Notes: a model not told the origin generated them from the sequence alone. Positions 46,601 through 59,223 are shown, counted from the stretch's first letter. The stretch: 64,000 nucleotides of DNA from Maylandia zebra (GCF_041146795.1 NC_135170.1:21880033-21944032); one strand, 5' to 3'. A program made the numbers and translations.

Positions 46601-47885
46601 TATTTAGTCAGAAGAAAAATACTTAAAGCTTAAACCACTTGCTGAACACAGGCCATCTGATTGCCTGATATCATACCAATAATCTCAATCTAATATTCTC
46701 TATCAGTCAATATTTTCTTTGTAATCCTCCTTTTCTCTATTTTTTTGCTCCATGTTATCGTTTCTGTTGAGAGAATTCACCTTTTGGGACCTTCATTTAG
46801 AAACTCCATTTTGTGTTTACTTGTATTATTTTTTTGTCTAATGTTTTTATTTGTTTGCTGTTCTGAAACACTGAAGGGTGACAAACACAAAAAAGTAAGA
46901 AATCGGGAAGGGGGAGCACTTTTTCACACCACGATATGTTGGTCCTGCAATGCAAATTTTTGGTGGCTTTAGGGTAAAAAAAAGTCTTATGTAAAAAATA
47001 AAAAAATTGCTTGCACTTTGGATTTATTGAACAGTATACAATATCAAATACATGCATTCTTTTAGAATCAGTACACATAAGGAAGCAAGAAAACTAAATA
47101 TTATAAAAGCTGCATCACAATGTGGAGGAGTAAAAATCCAGATGTGTGACTCCAACAGGAAGCAAAATAAACAATCTGACCACTAGTGAGCTTTATTAAT
47201 TGATAAATTGTCAAGAGAGCTTCTATAAATCCTTGTCGAGGAGGAGATATTATTATAGCAGTATAATAATCAAAACATATGTGTGGCTCTAACAGTTTGT
47301 TATGCCAAAATAAAAAAATATAAAAATGAAAAGAACACTTATAATTAACATTTAAATGCTCTATGCCACAAGCTTAGTTTTTATAACCTAGTTCTTCAAC
47401 AACTGTCTGTCACTATAAATTACGAGATGTAAATATCTTTATTTCACAAAGGAGGGTTCAGTGTATCCTAATCCTGTATACTGAAGGAGGTAAAAAAAGG
47501 AAGCACTGAAGTACCTTTCCCGAGCATTTTTAAAAATCAGTCAGCTTTTATAACGACATTACTGAAATAAGATTACAGGAAACATGAAAGTAAATGCTAA
47601 ACATGAATGAACTGTTTCAGGAAGAAAATACAGGAAAGCATTATCAGGGGAGGAAACCCGAGATAATTAATCAAGACAAAAATCAAAGCAGGAATTCAAC
47701 AATATGCACAGAAATGCTTAAAATGTTAAACACCTAAAATAACAACAATAAAACAACCCTGAACCTAACCCCAAACTGTAATATATTGACAAATAATTCC
47801 AAAGCCAGAAAGAGCAAAATGGCAGGGAGATGACTGAAGTAGCTGCTGATTTCCTACAACTTTACTTACACCTAGTCTTTTGGTT
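46601..47885. other. Gene-free stretch
   Basis: AT-rich sequence with no recognised gene or element. Confidence 0.5.
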
Positions 47886-47889
47886 TCTT

Positions 47890-48300
47890 TGTTAGAGTTC
47901 TGCTTTCTGCGTTCCTTAGTTGCTCTGTCTCCCCTGTCTGCTGTATCCCCTTGTCAAGTCTGCGTCTCTGTGTTATGTTTCCTGTTTTACTTTGAAGTCC
48001 GTGTCTCAGGTTAATGTATCAGGTTTTGCTTCCCCTGTCTCGTTAGCCCTGATTTGCCCCAGCTGTGTTTCCCTTCTGTCTCTAATCCCCTGATTTCTCC
48101 CTCTGTGTATTTAAGCCCTGTGTTTTCCTGTTTGCAATCTACTATGCTGTGTGTTCTGCTTGTTTATGCTTAGGTCATGTTTTCCAGTTTAGTTAGTTTT
48201 TTGTTCTTTTTTGCTATCCAGCAATAAAGTTGAGTTTAAGTTTGTCTCAGAGTGTCTGCACATTGGGTCCTTCTTGCCACCATTCCTGCCTGCACATCAG
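47890..48300 (+). repeat. LTR-like repeat fragment
   Basis: Blocks such as CAAGTCTGCGTCT, GTTATGTTTCCTGTTTTACT and CTGTGTATTTAAGCCCTGTG recur in 62,922-63,510. A TATTTAAG TATA-like motif and CAATAAAG poly(A)-like motif support an LTR. The ends are missing. Confidence 0.5.
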
Positions 48301-50457
48301 CCTTCACATAACATAATCAGCACAAAGAGTTCATGATCAAAGCCCTCAGAACAATTTGTGAGATTTCAATATTTACCCAGTATGGTTATTTTTTTAATCT
48401 TGACCACCATAAAGTTCATCATAATGTTTCTTCACCACCTCAAGATGTCCTGAAACATCTAAAAACAAAGCATTTGTATTTATTATACTTGTATTGTTAC
48501 CATTTGTATTGAGAGGATTCCTAATGCTAACATAAATACTTTACTATATATTTTTGTTTACCTGGCAGTAAGCAGGCCTCAGTCTTGAGTGAGTGTTTAA
48601 TGGATTTCTTCATGGTTTCCTCCAGTGTCATCAGGACAGTTTCCTAATTTATCATCAAAAACTTTGTTACTTTTTACAGAGGCAACTATTGAATCCAAAA
48701 ATAACTGGACAAGAGACAAACTTTTGGTTTGATATGTGCTTCAAGACTGATTGGGCATTTTTGTACATACGTAACAAACCTTCAAATCGTTCAACTGCTT
48801 CAGCATGACATTTTTTGTCTTTTCAAACATGTACTTCTTTGACTCCACATGTCTCTCAATAGTGTCCCTCATGTTCTTCAGGGTGCCTTTTCCTGTAAAT
48901 GCTGCTGCTTCTACAAGGACACAACAATTGTCATGCACAGTTGAATAGAAATACCTTAATTCATATCTTTCTTACCTTTATAGCATTCTTTCATGTTATT
49001 CTTGATTGTCTCTGTCAAACTGTTGTAGATAAATTTCTTTTGTGTGAGGATGGTTTTGTTGAGCTTTGTCTTCACTTTTTTTTCCTTAGAAACATGAAAT
49101 ATGAATTAACATTATTGAAAAGATGATTTTCTAATAACAGATAAGCTAACAAGTTAATGATTAGGGAAGTTCTTTTACCTCTGTCTTCAGAAATGTCAGT
49201 TGCAGTTCGACATTTTTGTACTTTTCAATCAATGAATTGAAAACGCATCAATGGCCCCATTGAAATTTCCACATTTTAGGTTGTTTCTGAATGTGGCAAA
49301 AATAATGGCAGTGTTAGCAAGCTTATAATACAGTGCGATTTGTATACATGTATTGTTGTACATATTGGTGCTCTTCAGAATTAGATTATTCTCACGGGAA
49401 GGTCTTTCTGAATTCTTTATCAATGCTTTCAGTCAAACAAGACGCTAATATCATGTTGAGGTCTTTTTGTTTCCTTTTTTTTGGTTTCTGGACGCCATCA
49501 TTCCTAACTGCAAACTTTAGCGTCATGTGAAAAGCTCCGCCACTCGTTTTCTGAAACAAAACAGAATTTCTATTTCATTTTTCAAACACATGGTTACAAA
49601 GTGTACTGAGGTTTTGATCTAACTGTAATTAAAATACATACACTGGGGTATAAGAAGGACTTCAGGTTTTTTTCACATAAATTTAGAGATTTTTCAACCC
49701 CCTCACTTAGGCGTTGTTCAAAAGCTTTTGTAATTTTTTCAATTGCTTTTCTAACATCATTAAGTTGGACGCTTAATTTTCCCTCAAGGAGGTCATACAG
49801 ATCATTTTGTTGTTCAACCTGAAATAAAAGAAAGATCATTACTTAAAGCAGTAAAACAAAACATTGTTCTTTACTCATTTTAGAGAATTAGGTTTTGGAT
49901 AAGTTCAGTCAGATAAGTCTGTCATCATTCGTCTGCCTCTGTCTATTCTTTATATCAGTTCTATTTTCCCACACTATTGACCTCATTACTCTAGTCCAAT
50001 CATTTTTTTTTGCCTTCTGCAGGCCAATCAGCTTGTGTTCTCTGTGCTTTTATCTGCTCTTCTGTCATTCTGCCTTTCAGACTTTCATTCATGCAACTCG
50101 CCTCCTGTCCATCTTCACCTCAACCTTAACTCAGAGCCCAATCCAAACTACCATCTTCACTACGCCAAGAAACTAGACTCTTGGGGTCCTGTCCTAACTC
50201 CCATCATTTCTGTGCCCTCATTGGTTGACTGGAGTCTAATTGGTAAATAAATATTTCATCAAATTCTGTTTCTCAATAAACACTATTCAGTTCTTCCAAA
50301 TCATCTCTCCTTATTCAGTCACTATTCTTTTTTTAATTGAAAGTTTTGTAATTATGACAGTCACCCACATGAAGAAAACAAAAACAGCAAAAAAACAAAA
50401 AACAAACAAAAAACCCCCCAGAAAAAAAATATACCATTCTATATATTTCCTCCATTA

Positions 50458-50790
50458 TTCCTATCCAATCTTTCTTTGTTGGGGGCTCTTTCTCCAGCCA
50501 CCTCCTGGTAAGCGCTTTTTTGCTCCCAACAGGATGTTTATCAAATATTTGTCCTTTAAGGAGGCTGCTGATGGGATATCGCCCAAATACACAGTACAGA
50601 AATCCAAATTTAATTTGAGACCAGTCACCAAGTAAATTGATTCGACCACTTCACTCCAGTATGGTTGGATTATTGGGCATTTCCAAAATATATGAAAATG
50701 ATCTGCCATGTTTTCCCCACAGTTTCTCCAGCAGTATTCAGTCACTATTAATAAATTATCACATAGATTTATGATGTCCAGCATCCCACA
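50458..50790 (-). pseudogene. L1-like LINE ORF2 C-terminal fragment
   Basis: About 100 codons with CWRNCGENMADHFHIFWKC, the zinc-knuckle-like C-terminal signature of fish L1-type reverse transcriptase proteins, followed by PYWSEVVESI. The endonuclease and polymerase parts are missing. It lies in an intron of copy B in the same direction. Confidence 0.65.
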
Positions 50791-51449
50791 TTTTCAGTGA
50801 ATGTGAGGATACCTTACAATACATTAATACACATTAGTGGCTATGAACATTTTTATTTTATGACCTTTAAGAAGATTATGAATGAGGCTTTATTGCCTGA
50901 TCTCACCACTTCTCTGCTTCTGGCTCCTTGAATCAAAGACAGAATCCCATGAGCTCCAGACACATAGTTTAATGTCTCTGAATGAGCGTCATTCAGATTT
51001 TTCAACATTTCCTTAAGTTTTGGTATTTCTGTAAAAAAAATTGAAAAGAAATATAAATCTGAGCAATAAATTTTCTGTCGCTGTATGTTCATTCATAAAG
51101 TGACTTAACCTACCATTGACATCTGGATTTACATTCTCCCCTTTGTGGAACTCTTTGGAGCTCACTGTGAAGACTTGGAAACAATCCTCACTGAAGTGAT
51201 CCTGAGAACATTTTTGTTAGTCAGTTTTTACTTTTCAGGCAGTTTTAGAAGATATTTGTTTTAGATTTTGCTGTCAGATTAAAAATTTACCTTAATTAAT
51301 TTCCACTTTTTGAATTCCTTCATCACTTCATTCTTGGCTTTGTTTCTTTTAGAAAGGAAATAAAAATTGGATGCAAAATTATTTTATTGTTACTGTAATG
51401 CAAAATTCAGATTATTCTCATTTAAGGTGTAAGCATTTATGTGCATAGT

Positions 51450-51800
51450 TGTGGCACCGTAATGGAAACTTCCACCGAACAGTCTAAAACTAGATGAACT
51501 TATTTCAGCCTCAGTAGTTGAAGAACACAACTCCCTTTGCAGGTGCTGATAATGCCAAGATCACCCAACAACATACCCATTGTTCAGTTAGGTTTCATAG
51601 CGAGCTGCGTGATGTGTGGTATGATCAGTTTGTAACTTCCTGCATTTTCTTGAGAATACATAAAGGAGCAAGAGCTCCACTTCTGTTTCAGGGACTGCAT
51701 AACGGAGCCTTGTTGTGTGTACTCTCTCATGCATGATAATAAAGAGTGTTGATTGTAGCCAACTGTGTCTGCAGACTTTGTTAATTAAATATTCACCACA
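51450..51800 (+). repeat. Probable solo LTR (351 bp)
   Basis: Ends TGTGG...CCACA. It has a TATA-like ACATAAAGGAGC near 51,660 and an AATAAAGAG poly(A) motif near 51,740, in the order expected for U3-R-U5 on the plus strand. Flanking pentamers ATAGT and GTATT do not match, so insertion is unproven. It lies in the intron after exon 8 of copy B. Confidence 0.5.
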
Positions 51801-51975
51801 GTATTTATCTAATTAGAAACTTATTAAAACAGATATACATAAATTTTTAAATTTATAATTGTAAACATATTTTTAAGAATAATATTCATCATATATCATG
51901 ATATTAGGAGTTATATCTGATAGAATGTAATATTAATAATGTCTAATAATGTTGTATTAGATAAAAAGAAGTAAT

Positions 51976-52248
51976 TGTTGGGTCTGTGTTTCCACAAGCC
52001 CCGCTAGTTCTAGAGACTTATTCATCATGAAGAAAACAAGACAGTCAGCGATCGATCGATTTTCCTTGCAAGGGAGGCCTCGTCTGTGTCCACCACGAAA
52101 ATGACCCCAAATCCAGCCTCCTCCCGCTGCCTTTTATTGAGAAACGGTTCACACAAAACACATCACAGCAAAGCAACGCCCACATGGTTCCAAGACAAGG
52201 CATTGTATGTATATGTGTGAATGTGTGAACTTCTGTATGTAAGTAAGA

Positions 52249-52297
<49 letters not shown>

Positions 52298-52461
52298 AGA
52301 CCTCCTGCTGGGCAGGAAGCTTACATCAAAAAAAACCCTCACAAGGATGTGTCTATAATAAAAGACTACAGCCCCCCACCCAGAACCTTGAAAATCTGGG
52401 GAGGGGGACAGTGGAATTCCTTTTGTAGAGATGACAAGGATAAAAATGGCAACATTCAACA
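51976..52461 (-). repeat. Solo LTR-like repeat, copy 2
   Basis: Inverted relative of 25,281-25,881: on the minus strand it starts TGTTGAATGTTG and ends CACAGACCCAACA. It contains a (GT)n tract at 52,249-52,295 equivalent to the CA tract of copy 1, and a CAATAAAAGGCAGC motif. Palindromic ATCGATCGAT lies at 52,050-52,059. Confidence 0.6.
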
Positions 52462-53040
52462 ATTCACTCTAACAGTAATATTAGCATACCTCTAAAATGA
52501 TACATAATAGTTCTTAAATTAATTTGTCATTTTTCTGAAAGAGTGGCCTACTACAATGGGAGAATTTAGCTTCTGTTGTAAAGGACATCCTCACTCTTAA
52601 AATAAAAAAAAAAGTGAAGTATATGGTCACCGTGTGCATTTGTGCCAAACTTTTGGCATATTTGACTTACATATCATCTGGTTTTTCATTATCTGACTTG
52701 GTGCAGATGAAATGAATTTGCTGACACTCGCCACCATTTCCCAGCAGGCTACTGGCACCTTCCAGGATCTTCCAGGCTTTTTTTTCTGAGGCTGCTCGAT
52801 TCACTTCAGTCACAATCCACACAGTTGAACAACTGGCAACAAACTAAAAAGGAAATAAAAGCATATAAATTATAAATAACTGATGCTTCGAAGAAAGATA
52901 ACATGACTTCAGTGAATTACCTCTTTCCACAATTGATCTCTGCTTCTGTTAGAGTCACCATTTCCAGGAAGGTCCACGAGTGTGACGTGATGAAGAAAAT
53001 CATTGTCTGGCACTTTGACAGTCACACACTTCACAAGCGG

Positions 53041-53043
53041 TCA
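53041..53043 (-). other. Premature stop codon in copy B
   Basis: Codon 27 of the exon 52,921-53,121 is TGA. Copy A reads TGG (tryptophan) at the aligned place, just before [10 protein letters not shown]. The reading frame on both sides is otherwise intact, so this is a single-base nonsense change. Confidence 0.85.
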
Positions 53044-53786
53044 GTACCACCTCTTTACTTCTTCTGTCTCATTTGACTCACTTCTTGTATATTTCACCAA
53101 TTCTTCAGACAACCCTTCAGCCTGCAAAAAAATAACAGTATGAATACAAGACAATTTAATGTATGTGCTCATAACAAAAAATGTAAAAACTGCATGAAAA
53201 GAAGACAGGAAATCAAACTAAGAAATAATATCGCAATGCATGCTATCAACACATTTCTTGAAAAATGTATTGATAGCAATGTTGAATATTCTTACACACT
53301 AAAAAGAAAGAAAGAAAAACTACACACAAAAAAAAAAGACATATTCCCAACATTTATCTTAGCAATAGACTGCTGCAACATCTCCTTCACCGGCGCTTTG
53401 TCTCTGTCTACACTTTCCAAATAGGGAGGTATTAGATAGCATGGACATCATCTTCCTACTGAAAAGATGCAGCTTTAATGCAGCTAACTGCTGCTTTAAT
53501 GACTTCCTACTACTCTCTATATGATGTTCATAAGCCACACACTGATCTTCCTTGAATCTAATGTATGTTTTAAACTGCAAGTATTCCTATGTTCTAGAAG
53601 AAGAAGTGAATTTTATTTTGGTCTGTAGTACTGCACACTTACTGAGTCACTTTTCAAAATTTTTATTTCGGAATTTAGAAACTCTGGAATATCCACAAAA
53701 TATCCTTTCTCCATGAGGCTGAGAGTGGATTTTTTTCCCCAACCTTCTCCATACAGCGCTGATAACTTTCCATTAGGGTCAAATAG

Positions 53787-53787
<1 letters not shown>

Positions 53788-53825
<38 letters not shown>

Positions 53826-53826
53826 G
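53788..53826 (-). repeat. Coding (ATC)n microsatellite in copy B
   Basis: It encodes 13 consecutive aspartates in the exon 53,643-53,900. A second acidic cluster (HDHDDDDDN) lies just before it. The equivalent tract in gene A is 28,225-28,260. Confidence 0.9.
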
Positions 53827-54315
53827 TTGTCATCATCGTCGTCATGGTCGTGGTTGTCTTCAAAAACCTGTCTTAGTGATCGCACCTCATCTTCCCAATC
53901 CTTCCAAAAAAACATCTTAATTTTAGTAAAGCAGTTTTTGCAGCTAGATTGTAACACATAAATTTTCTTTAAGAATCATCATATTCATATTTCATTCTAC
54001 CTCTTTTGTAATGAACTCGATGTGTGCCTCATACTTTGATCCATTGGTAGCCTCCACCTTTATCATTACTGAGGTACATGCACTGACACTTCCAGAAGGC
54101 AACAGGCCCTCCTTATTTATGACGGCATTGATTAAAGCGCTCTTTCCAGCCCCAGTTTTACCAAAGACACCAACCAGGTGTCTCTTTTCTGTCTCCAAAT
54201 CCTTGATTTTGTCCCTGTTGAAAGAGTTTAAATATGGATTAACTCACCCATTCTTAGGAACATTAAACTTAAAATGTGGCAAAATCAGAAAGATTTCCAA
54301 AAGGTTGATTCTGTT

Positions 54316-54540
54316 CATCTGGACTTGGCGTTTTCAGTGGGAGAAACGTTTCATCACTAATCCAAGTGACTTCTTCAGTTTCAGCTGACTGCAGGTTTCC
54401 TCAGCCTTATAAACTAGCCCACTGAATGAACAATGGGCTGTGAGGTCACTTCCTTAATCATTAATATGCAAATTGTCATGACCATTTATCAACAACCACT
54501 GATCAACCAATGGGATCTACTTACCTGGATGGTTGAGATT
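54316..54540. repeat. Dispersed repeat
   Basis: CTGGACTTGGCGTTTTCAGT, GGGAGAAACGTTTCATCACT and AAGTGACTTCTTCAGTTTCA form a block very common in fish genomes. A partial inverted copy lies at 45,785-45,885. Element class not assigned. Confidence 0.55.
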
Positions 54541-55854
54541 TCTTTTTGAAAATTTGTTTAAAAAAAAACTATTACAATGCTTAGACTTGATATTTATAAT
54601 TTCACGTCTCTGAAGACTACATGTGTGGAAAAACATGAAATATTAATCAGTATTCAAAAGCTACTGATCACCTCTGAAGTGTGAAATGATGGATTCTGGT
54701 ACAATTCACCTTAACAATGGAATGAACTGAATCACAGCTCCATGTTGAGCTCTGACAGAGTTTAAATCTTTATACCAAATTACAGCAAAATGTTCCTCCA
54801 ACTGTTTCTTTTTGCAAACACTTACTTTCTAGATTTTTTTTTAATTTGCCTTCCTAACCTTTCTGAGACATAGTGACATCAAACACAAAATTACCCAATT
54901 ACTTCTTAAAATGGTGCATTTTCTCAGCTTAGGAATTTGATATGTTTTTGTGTCCTGTTGTCAATAAAATATTAGAGTACGAGATTTCATGAATATTGTT
55001 TTTATTTTCATTTTACAGACTGTCCTAACTTTTTTGGAACTGGTTGGAACAATGTCCAACAAAAAAAAGGAAACCTTTATTACTCACTTTAGGAAAAGTT
55101 TGAGCTTGTCACGGCCATGTAGTCCTTCACTGACATGTCTCATTATCTCTTTGACCTCAAACAGTATTTCTTTTTCTGTCAAAGTGAAAGTAAAAACTAA
55201 TTAGTAGGAAACAGGAAGCAGTGTAATGCAAAATGTGGCCCACTGATATTCAAAAACAGTAAAGAGTGTGGATTTTACAAGTTCATACTATAGCTATTAT
55301 ATTAAAAAAAAAATGCATATTAGTACTTTTCAAATACCTGACTGTGATCCTGCTGCACAGTATTGTCGTTTAGGAGGTGGTTGCCATTGGCTGGACTCAC
55401 CCTGAAAATGATCTGAGTTTCTCTTTCCTTATTGGATAAAAAAAAAATCTTTCAAGATTGAAAATTGTGATCACGGTGTATTTTAGATGCTGCAAAAATG
55501 ATAAAAATAAATACATCAGATGTAATAATATGAGAATGAGACAAATATTTCTCACCTTTTTCACTTATGGATGGCAAATCCTGAGGATAAATGTAAATAT
55601 TTGACTTTCGTATTTGAAATTAAATTACTACACATGTATGCATATCTGAACTTATACAGGAAGCCATCGCAACTGTACAGAAACAGTTTGTTCTTTAGCA
55701 AACTGCGATTAAAAAAATGGAAAACTTTCATATTCTTACCTGTTAATAAACATGATTGCATGAGTCAACTTTCCAGCCTCATTCAGTGCCAGTGACACAG
55801 ACCTTGAGAACAGTTGGTGACCACCCCATCAATGGCAACCACCAGCTGTCAGGG

Positions 55855-56078
55855 CAGGGGTAGGCAACTCCAGGCCTTGAGAGCCGGTGTCCTGCAGGTT
55901 TTAGTTGTACTTGATCCAACACAGCTAATTTAAATGACTAAATTACACCCTTAACATTTCTTTTAGTTCTCCAGAGGCCTGGTAATGAAGTAATCATTTG
56001 ATTCAAATGTGGTGACCCAGGGTGATATCTAAAACCTGCAGGACACCGGCTCTCGAGGTCTGGCGCTCCCCACCCCTG
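55855..56078. mobile_element. hAT-type MITE (224 bp)
   Basis: Ends CAGGGGTAGGCAACTCC and GGCGCTCCCCACCCCTG, with internal GGTGTCCTGCAGGTTTTAG and its inverse. Flanking octamers TGTCAGGG and TGTTAAGG agree at 6 of 8 positions, suggesting an aged duplication. Confidence 0.7.
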
Positions 56079-56132
56079 TGTTAAGGTAAAATGTGTATTA
56101 GGTATCAGGTAACTACATCAGTTGTTTAGTAG

Positions 56133-56893
56133 TGATGTTCGATTCGTGAACGAATCGTTCAGTACTCGAGAATCACTTTACTGACTCGTGAATCATGATT
56201 CACAAGCCCAACTGACTCACTGACTCATCCCTGTTGCTGTTAGCAAACTAATTCCATTAGTAGAAATATATCTAGCTTATAATTAAAATTGTGGGGGGGG
56301 GGGAGAAACAACAGCCAGTTTCTTAACAAAAGCATTTCTGCTCTGAACTGGAAGAAAAAACCTTGAGTAGAAACCTCACATCAAGAAAATAGCTCCTTGG
56401 TTCACTGTAGCATCGCTCAGCTAACATGCTAACAGCACATTTGAGTTACTCACCCCCTCCCTTGCTGTGCTGAATCGTAGAGTAAGCGAATCACTCAGGA
56501 CTCACCCCCTCCCTCCTGGCTCACCAACATTAAGGTACATTAGCGCCCCCTGGTACACAGCTCAGTGGACCCTCATGCTTCATAAGACACACTCACCCCT
56601 CGCTCTCGGTTATCAGCTGTTGAAACTCAGAGCGTGTTACCTTGGAAGAGTCGCTCCTTCACTGAAGACGAAGTCCGATAGTCTGACTGACGCAGTATAA
56701 CATTCAGTCTACACTTTGTTTTTTTGAAAAGATCATAAGCAGACTTAAGGAAAAAATATATGAACTCAGTTCCACCACTATTAAAAAAATAAAAATGCTC
56801 AGACTCGCATTCTGCTGCTGCAATAATGTAAGTTAAATAATTAGAAATTCGCTATTTCACTAAATTATTTAGATAAGAAAATATATATGTGAC
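56133..56893 (+). mobile_element. 5' end of a ZBED-type hAT element
   Basis: TAGTGATGTTCGATTCGTGA, followed by ACGAATCGTTC and AATCATGATTCAC palindromic units, is a typical hAT subterminal region. It leads into the transposase remnant that starts near 56,894. The matching right terminus is absent. Confidence 0.6.
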
Positions 56894-58285
56894 GTGTTTG
56901 AGGAAAATACTACTAATAAAAAAACAGAAAATTCTAAAGGTGTTTGTGTTTTTTTCCACGTGTATGGGGCAAGGGGGCAGTACTACGGTGTTGTTTGCCG
57001 GCAGTGCGAGTTAATGATACGAGGAAAAATGGATAGTCGTCGAAGAAGCGATATTTGGATGCATTTTCAAATGAAAAGTGCAACACACGCACAATGCAAC
57101 ATTTGCAAGACAGTTTTGTCTTTTCGAGGGGGAAGTACATCAAATATGAGAAGACATCTCAGTAGCAAGCACCACACAGTTATGCTACAACAACAGCACA
57201 GTCAAAACCCAGCTACTAGCATTGGACAACCTAGCAGCTAACAGCAGGAGCAACAATCTTCAACAGCAGCATTATCAACAGCGGTCACATCACCTGTTTA
57301 TTCCAGCAGCACATCAACAAGTACTCAGCAAGAAAATACAAGCACACACACAGCAGGGCAAGGACAACAATCAGCAAAAAGAAGACAGAGGCAGTCTTAC
57401 ATGGGAGCATTTGTGTCAAGGCCCATGATGCCACTTCAGCAGAGCAAGGTTGACCAGGCTCTGGTTAAAATGATTGCCCAAGATTTTCAGTCCTTTTCAA
57501 TCGTTGATGACAGAGGATTTAGGGAATTCACCAAGGCACTTGATCCTTCATATGTTCTTCCCATTAGAAGTACAGTATCCAGACAGCTGATGCCCGATTT
57601 GTTTCAGAAGATAAGAGCTGATGTTCAGGAAAAAATCAAGACAGCAACTGCTGTGTGCTTAACAACTGACTGCTGGACCTCCAGCACATCAACAAGTTAC
57701 ATGTCTGTTACATGCCACTATGTGGCCGAGTTTAAGCTGCAGTCAAACTTGTTGGACTGTTTTGAATTAAAAGACAACCATACATCTGAAAACCTGGCTA
57801 GAGAGCTGGAAAGGATTGCAACTGAATGGGCCATTATGGAAAAGATAGTTGCATGTGTAAGTGATAGTGCAGCCAATGTCAAGAAGGCTGTGGGTGACAT
57901 TCTGCACTGGAACCATCTAAATTGTTTTGCACACATTTTGAATTTAATTGTCAGAAAGGGAATCCAGCAGTCTCAAATTCAAGAAATTATTAGAAAGGTA
58001 AAAGCAATAACTGAATATACACGCCGCAGCACAGTGGCTTCTGCTAAACTGAGAGAGACACAGCAGCAGATGGGAGAGCCCCAACTACGACTGAAGCAAG
58101 ATGTGCCAACCAGGTGGAATTCCACTTATTACATGCTGAAGCGGATTGCAGAAGTGAAGGATCCCCTCATTTCCACCCTGGCCTTGGTAAATCCACAGCT
58201 GCAAACCCTGTCACTTGAAGAGTGGGAGATGGTCAAGAAAACCTGTGAGGTCCTGCAGCCTTTTGAGGAAGTGCTAGAAGGCTAG
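56894..58285 (+). pseudogene. hAT (ZBED-like) transposase, one stop, C-terminus lost
   Basis: One reading frame runs the whole length apart from a single TAA at 57,239-57,241. Around residue 65 there is a BED finger (CNICKTVLSFRGG, then RRHLSSKHH). After a Gln/Ser/Thr-rich linker come the hAT catalytic features TTDCWTSSTS, CVSDSAANVKKAV and CFAHILNLIVRKG, and then TRWNSTYYMLKRI. The frame ends at EEVLEG because unrelated hAT-end sequence follows, removing the C-terminal dimerisation domain. It cannot make a normal transposase as it stands. It is AT-richer and not part of the GTPase cluster. Confidence 0.8.
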
Positions 58286-58406
58286 ACCGTCCCATTTCAC
58301 AAGCCTCTCACTTCCGCACTTCTCGTACTTATAGTACGCACCGTACGTAGTACGCGTAGTGCACGTACTTCAAGCGTGCGGTCTCTTAATTGGGACACAG
58401 CCCCTG
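58283..58406 (+). repeat. Terminal fragment of a different hAT family
   Basis: AGACCGTCCCATTTCACAAG is the reverse complement of part of 37,841-37,870, and the end TTAATTGGGACACAGCCCCTG is the inverted terminus of the 37,741-40,124 family. The piece fuses directly to the transposase frame at its left and to a Tc1 fragment at its right. Confidence 0.7.
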
Positions 58407-59191
58407 TCTGCCATGTGCCCTAAACAGTGAAAACCGTGACTCATCTGTGAATAGAACACCTCTCCAACGTGCCAAACGCCATCAAATGTGAGTGTTTGCC
58501 CACTCAAGTCGGTTACAACGACAAACTGCAGTCAGGGCCAGACCCAGATGAGGACGACAAGCATGCAGATAAGCTTCCCTGAGACGGTTTCTGACAGTTT
58601 GTGCAGAAATTCTTTGGTTATGCAAACTGATTGTTGCTGCAGCTGCCTGGGTGGCTGGTCTCAGGCGACCCTGGAGGTGAACATGCTGGATGTTAAGGTC
58701 CTGGGCATGTGGGGTCACACGTGGTCTGTGGTTGTGAGGCCGGTTGGATGTACTGCCAAATTCTCTTAAACGCCTTTTGAGATGGCTTATGATAGAGAAA
58801 TGAACATTCATTTCATGGGCAACAGCTCTGGTAGACATTCCTGCAGTCAGCATGCCAGTTGCACACTCCCTCAAAGGTTGCGACACCTGTGGCATCGTGC
58901 TGCTTGATCAAACTGCACATTTCATGGTCGCCTTTTATTGTGGGCAGTCTAAGGCACACCTGTGCAATATTCATGCTGTCTAATCAGCCCCTTGATATGC
59001 CACACCTGTGAGGTGGGATGGATTATCTCGGCAAAGGAGAAGTGCTCACTAACACACGCAGACAGATTTGTGAACAATATTTGAGAATCATGGGTCTTTT
59101 GTGTATGTAGATAATTTTTCAGATGTTTGAGTTCAGCTCATGAAAAATTGGAGCAAAAACAAAAGTGTTGCGTTTATATTTTTGTTCAGTG
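58407..59191 (-). mobile_element. Truncated Tc1-like element
   Basis: The 5' half of the element is retained. The terminus CACTGAACAAAAATATAAAC is at 59,172-59,191, followed by TA. The transposase start at 58,895 (MPQVSQPLRECATGMLTAGM) has the N-terminal helix-turn-helix and continues to about VLFTDESRFSL, the first catalytic aspartate region, after a frame change near 58,482. The C-terminal catalytic part and right terminus are missing, replaced by the hAT end at 58,406. Confidence 0.8.
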
Positions 59192-59223
59192 TATATTTTC
59201 ACACATACATAACTTGATTTTAC

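Larger units (their letters stand above)
48394..55580 (-). pseudogene. SLIP-GC-like GTPase, copy B, with disabling changes
   Basis: Seventeen exons matching gene A: 55,556-55,580, 55,338-55,427, 55,088-55,175, 54,001-54,214, 53,643-53,900, 52,921-53,121, 52,671-52,843, 51,291-51,345, 51,114-51,201, 50,907-51,028, 49,642-49,818, 49,396-49,550, 49,179-49,286, 48,976-49,084, 48,780-48,910, 48,562-48,643, 48,394-48,458. P-loop GKTGAGKS, ACTSV, DLPG and TKSD are all kept. An in-frame TGA at 53,041-53,043 replaces the tryptophan found in copy A, upstream of DLPG. The exon 49,179-49,286 is 108 bp and its two halves align in different frames. No exon 1 with an ATG was found above 55,580. It could still be transcribed. 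An alternative is a truncated N-terminal product or assembly error. Confidence 0.8.

Noticed and set aside
53041..53043. TGA in copy B as a selenocysteine codon
   Set aside because: The aligned residue in copy A is tryptophan (TGG), GTPases of this family are not selenoproteins, and no SECIS-like element was seen.
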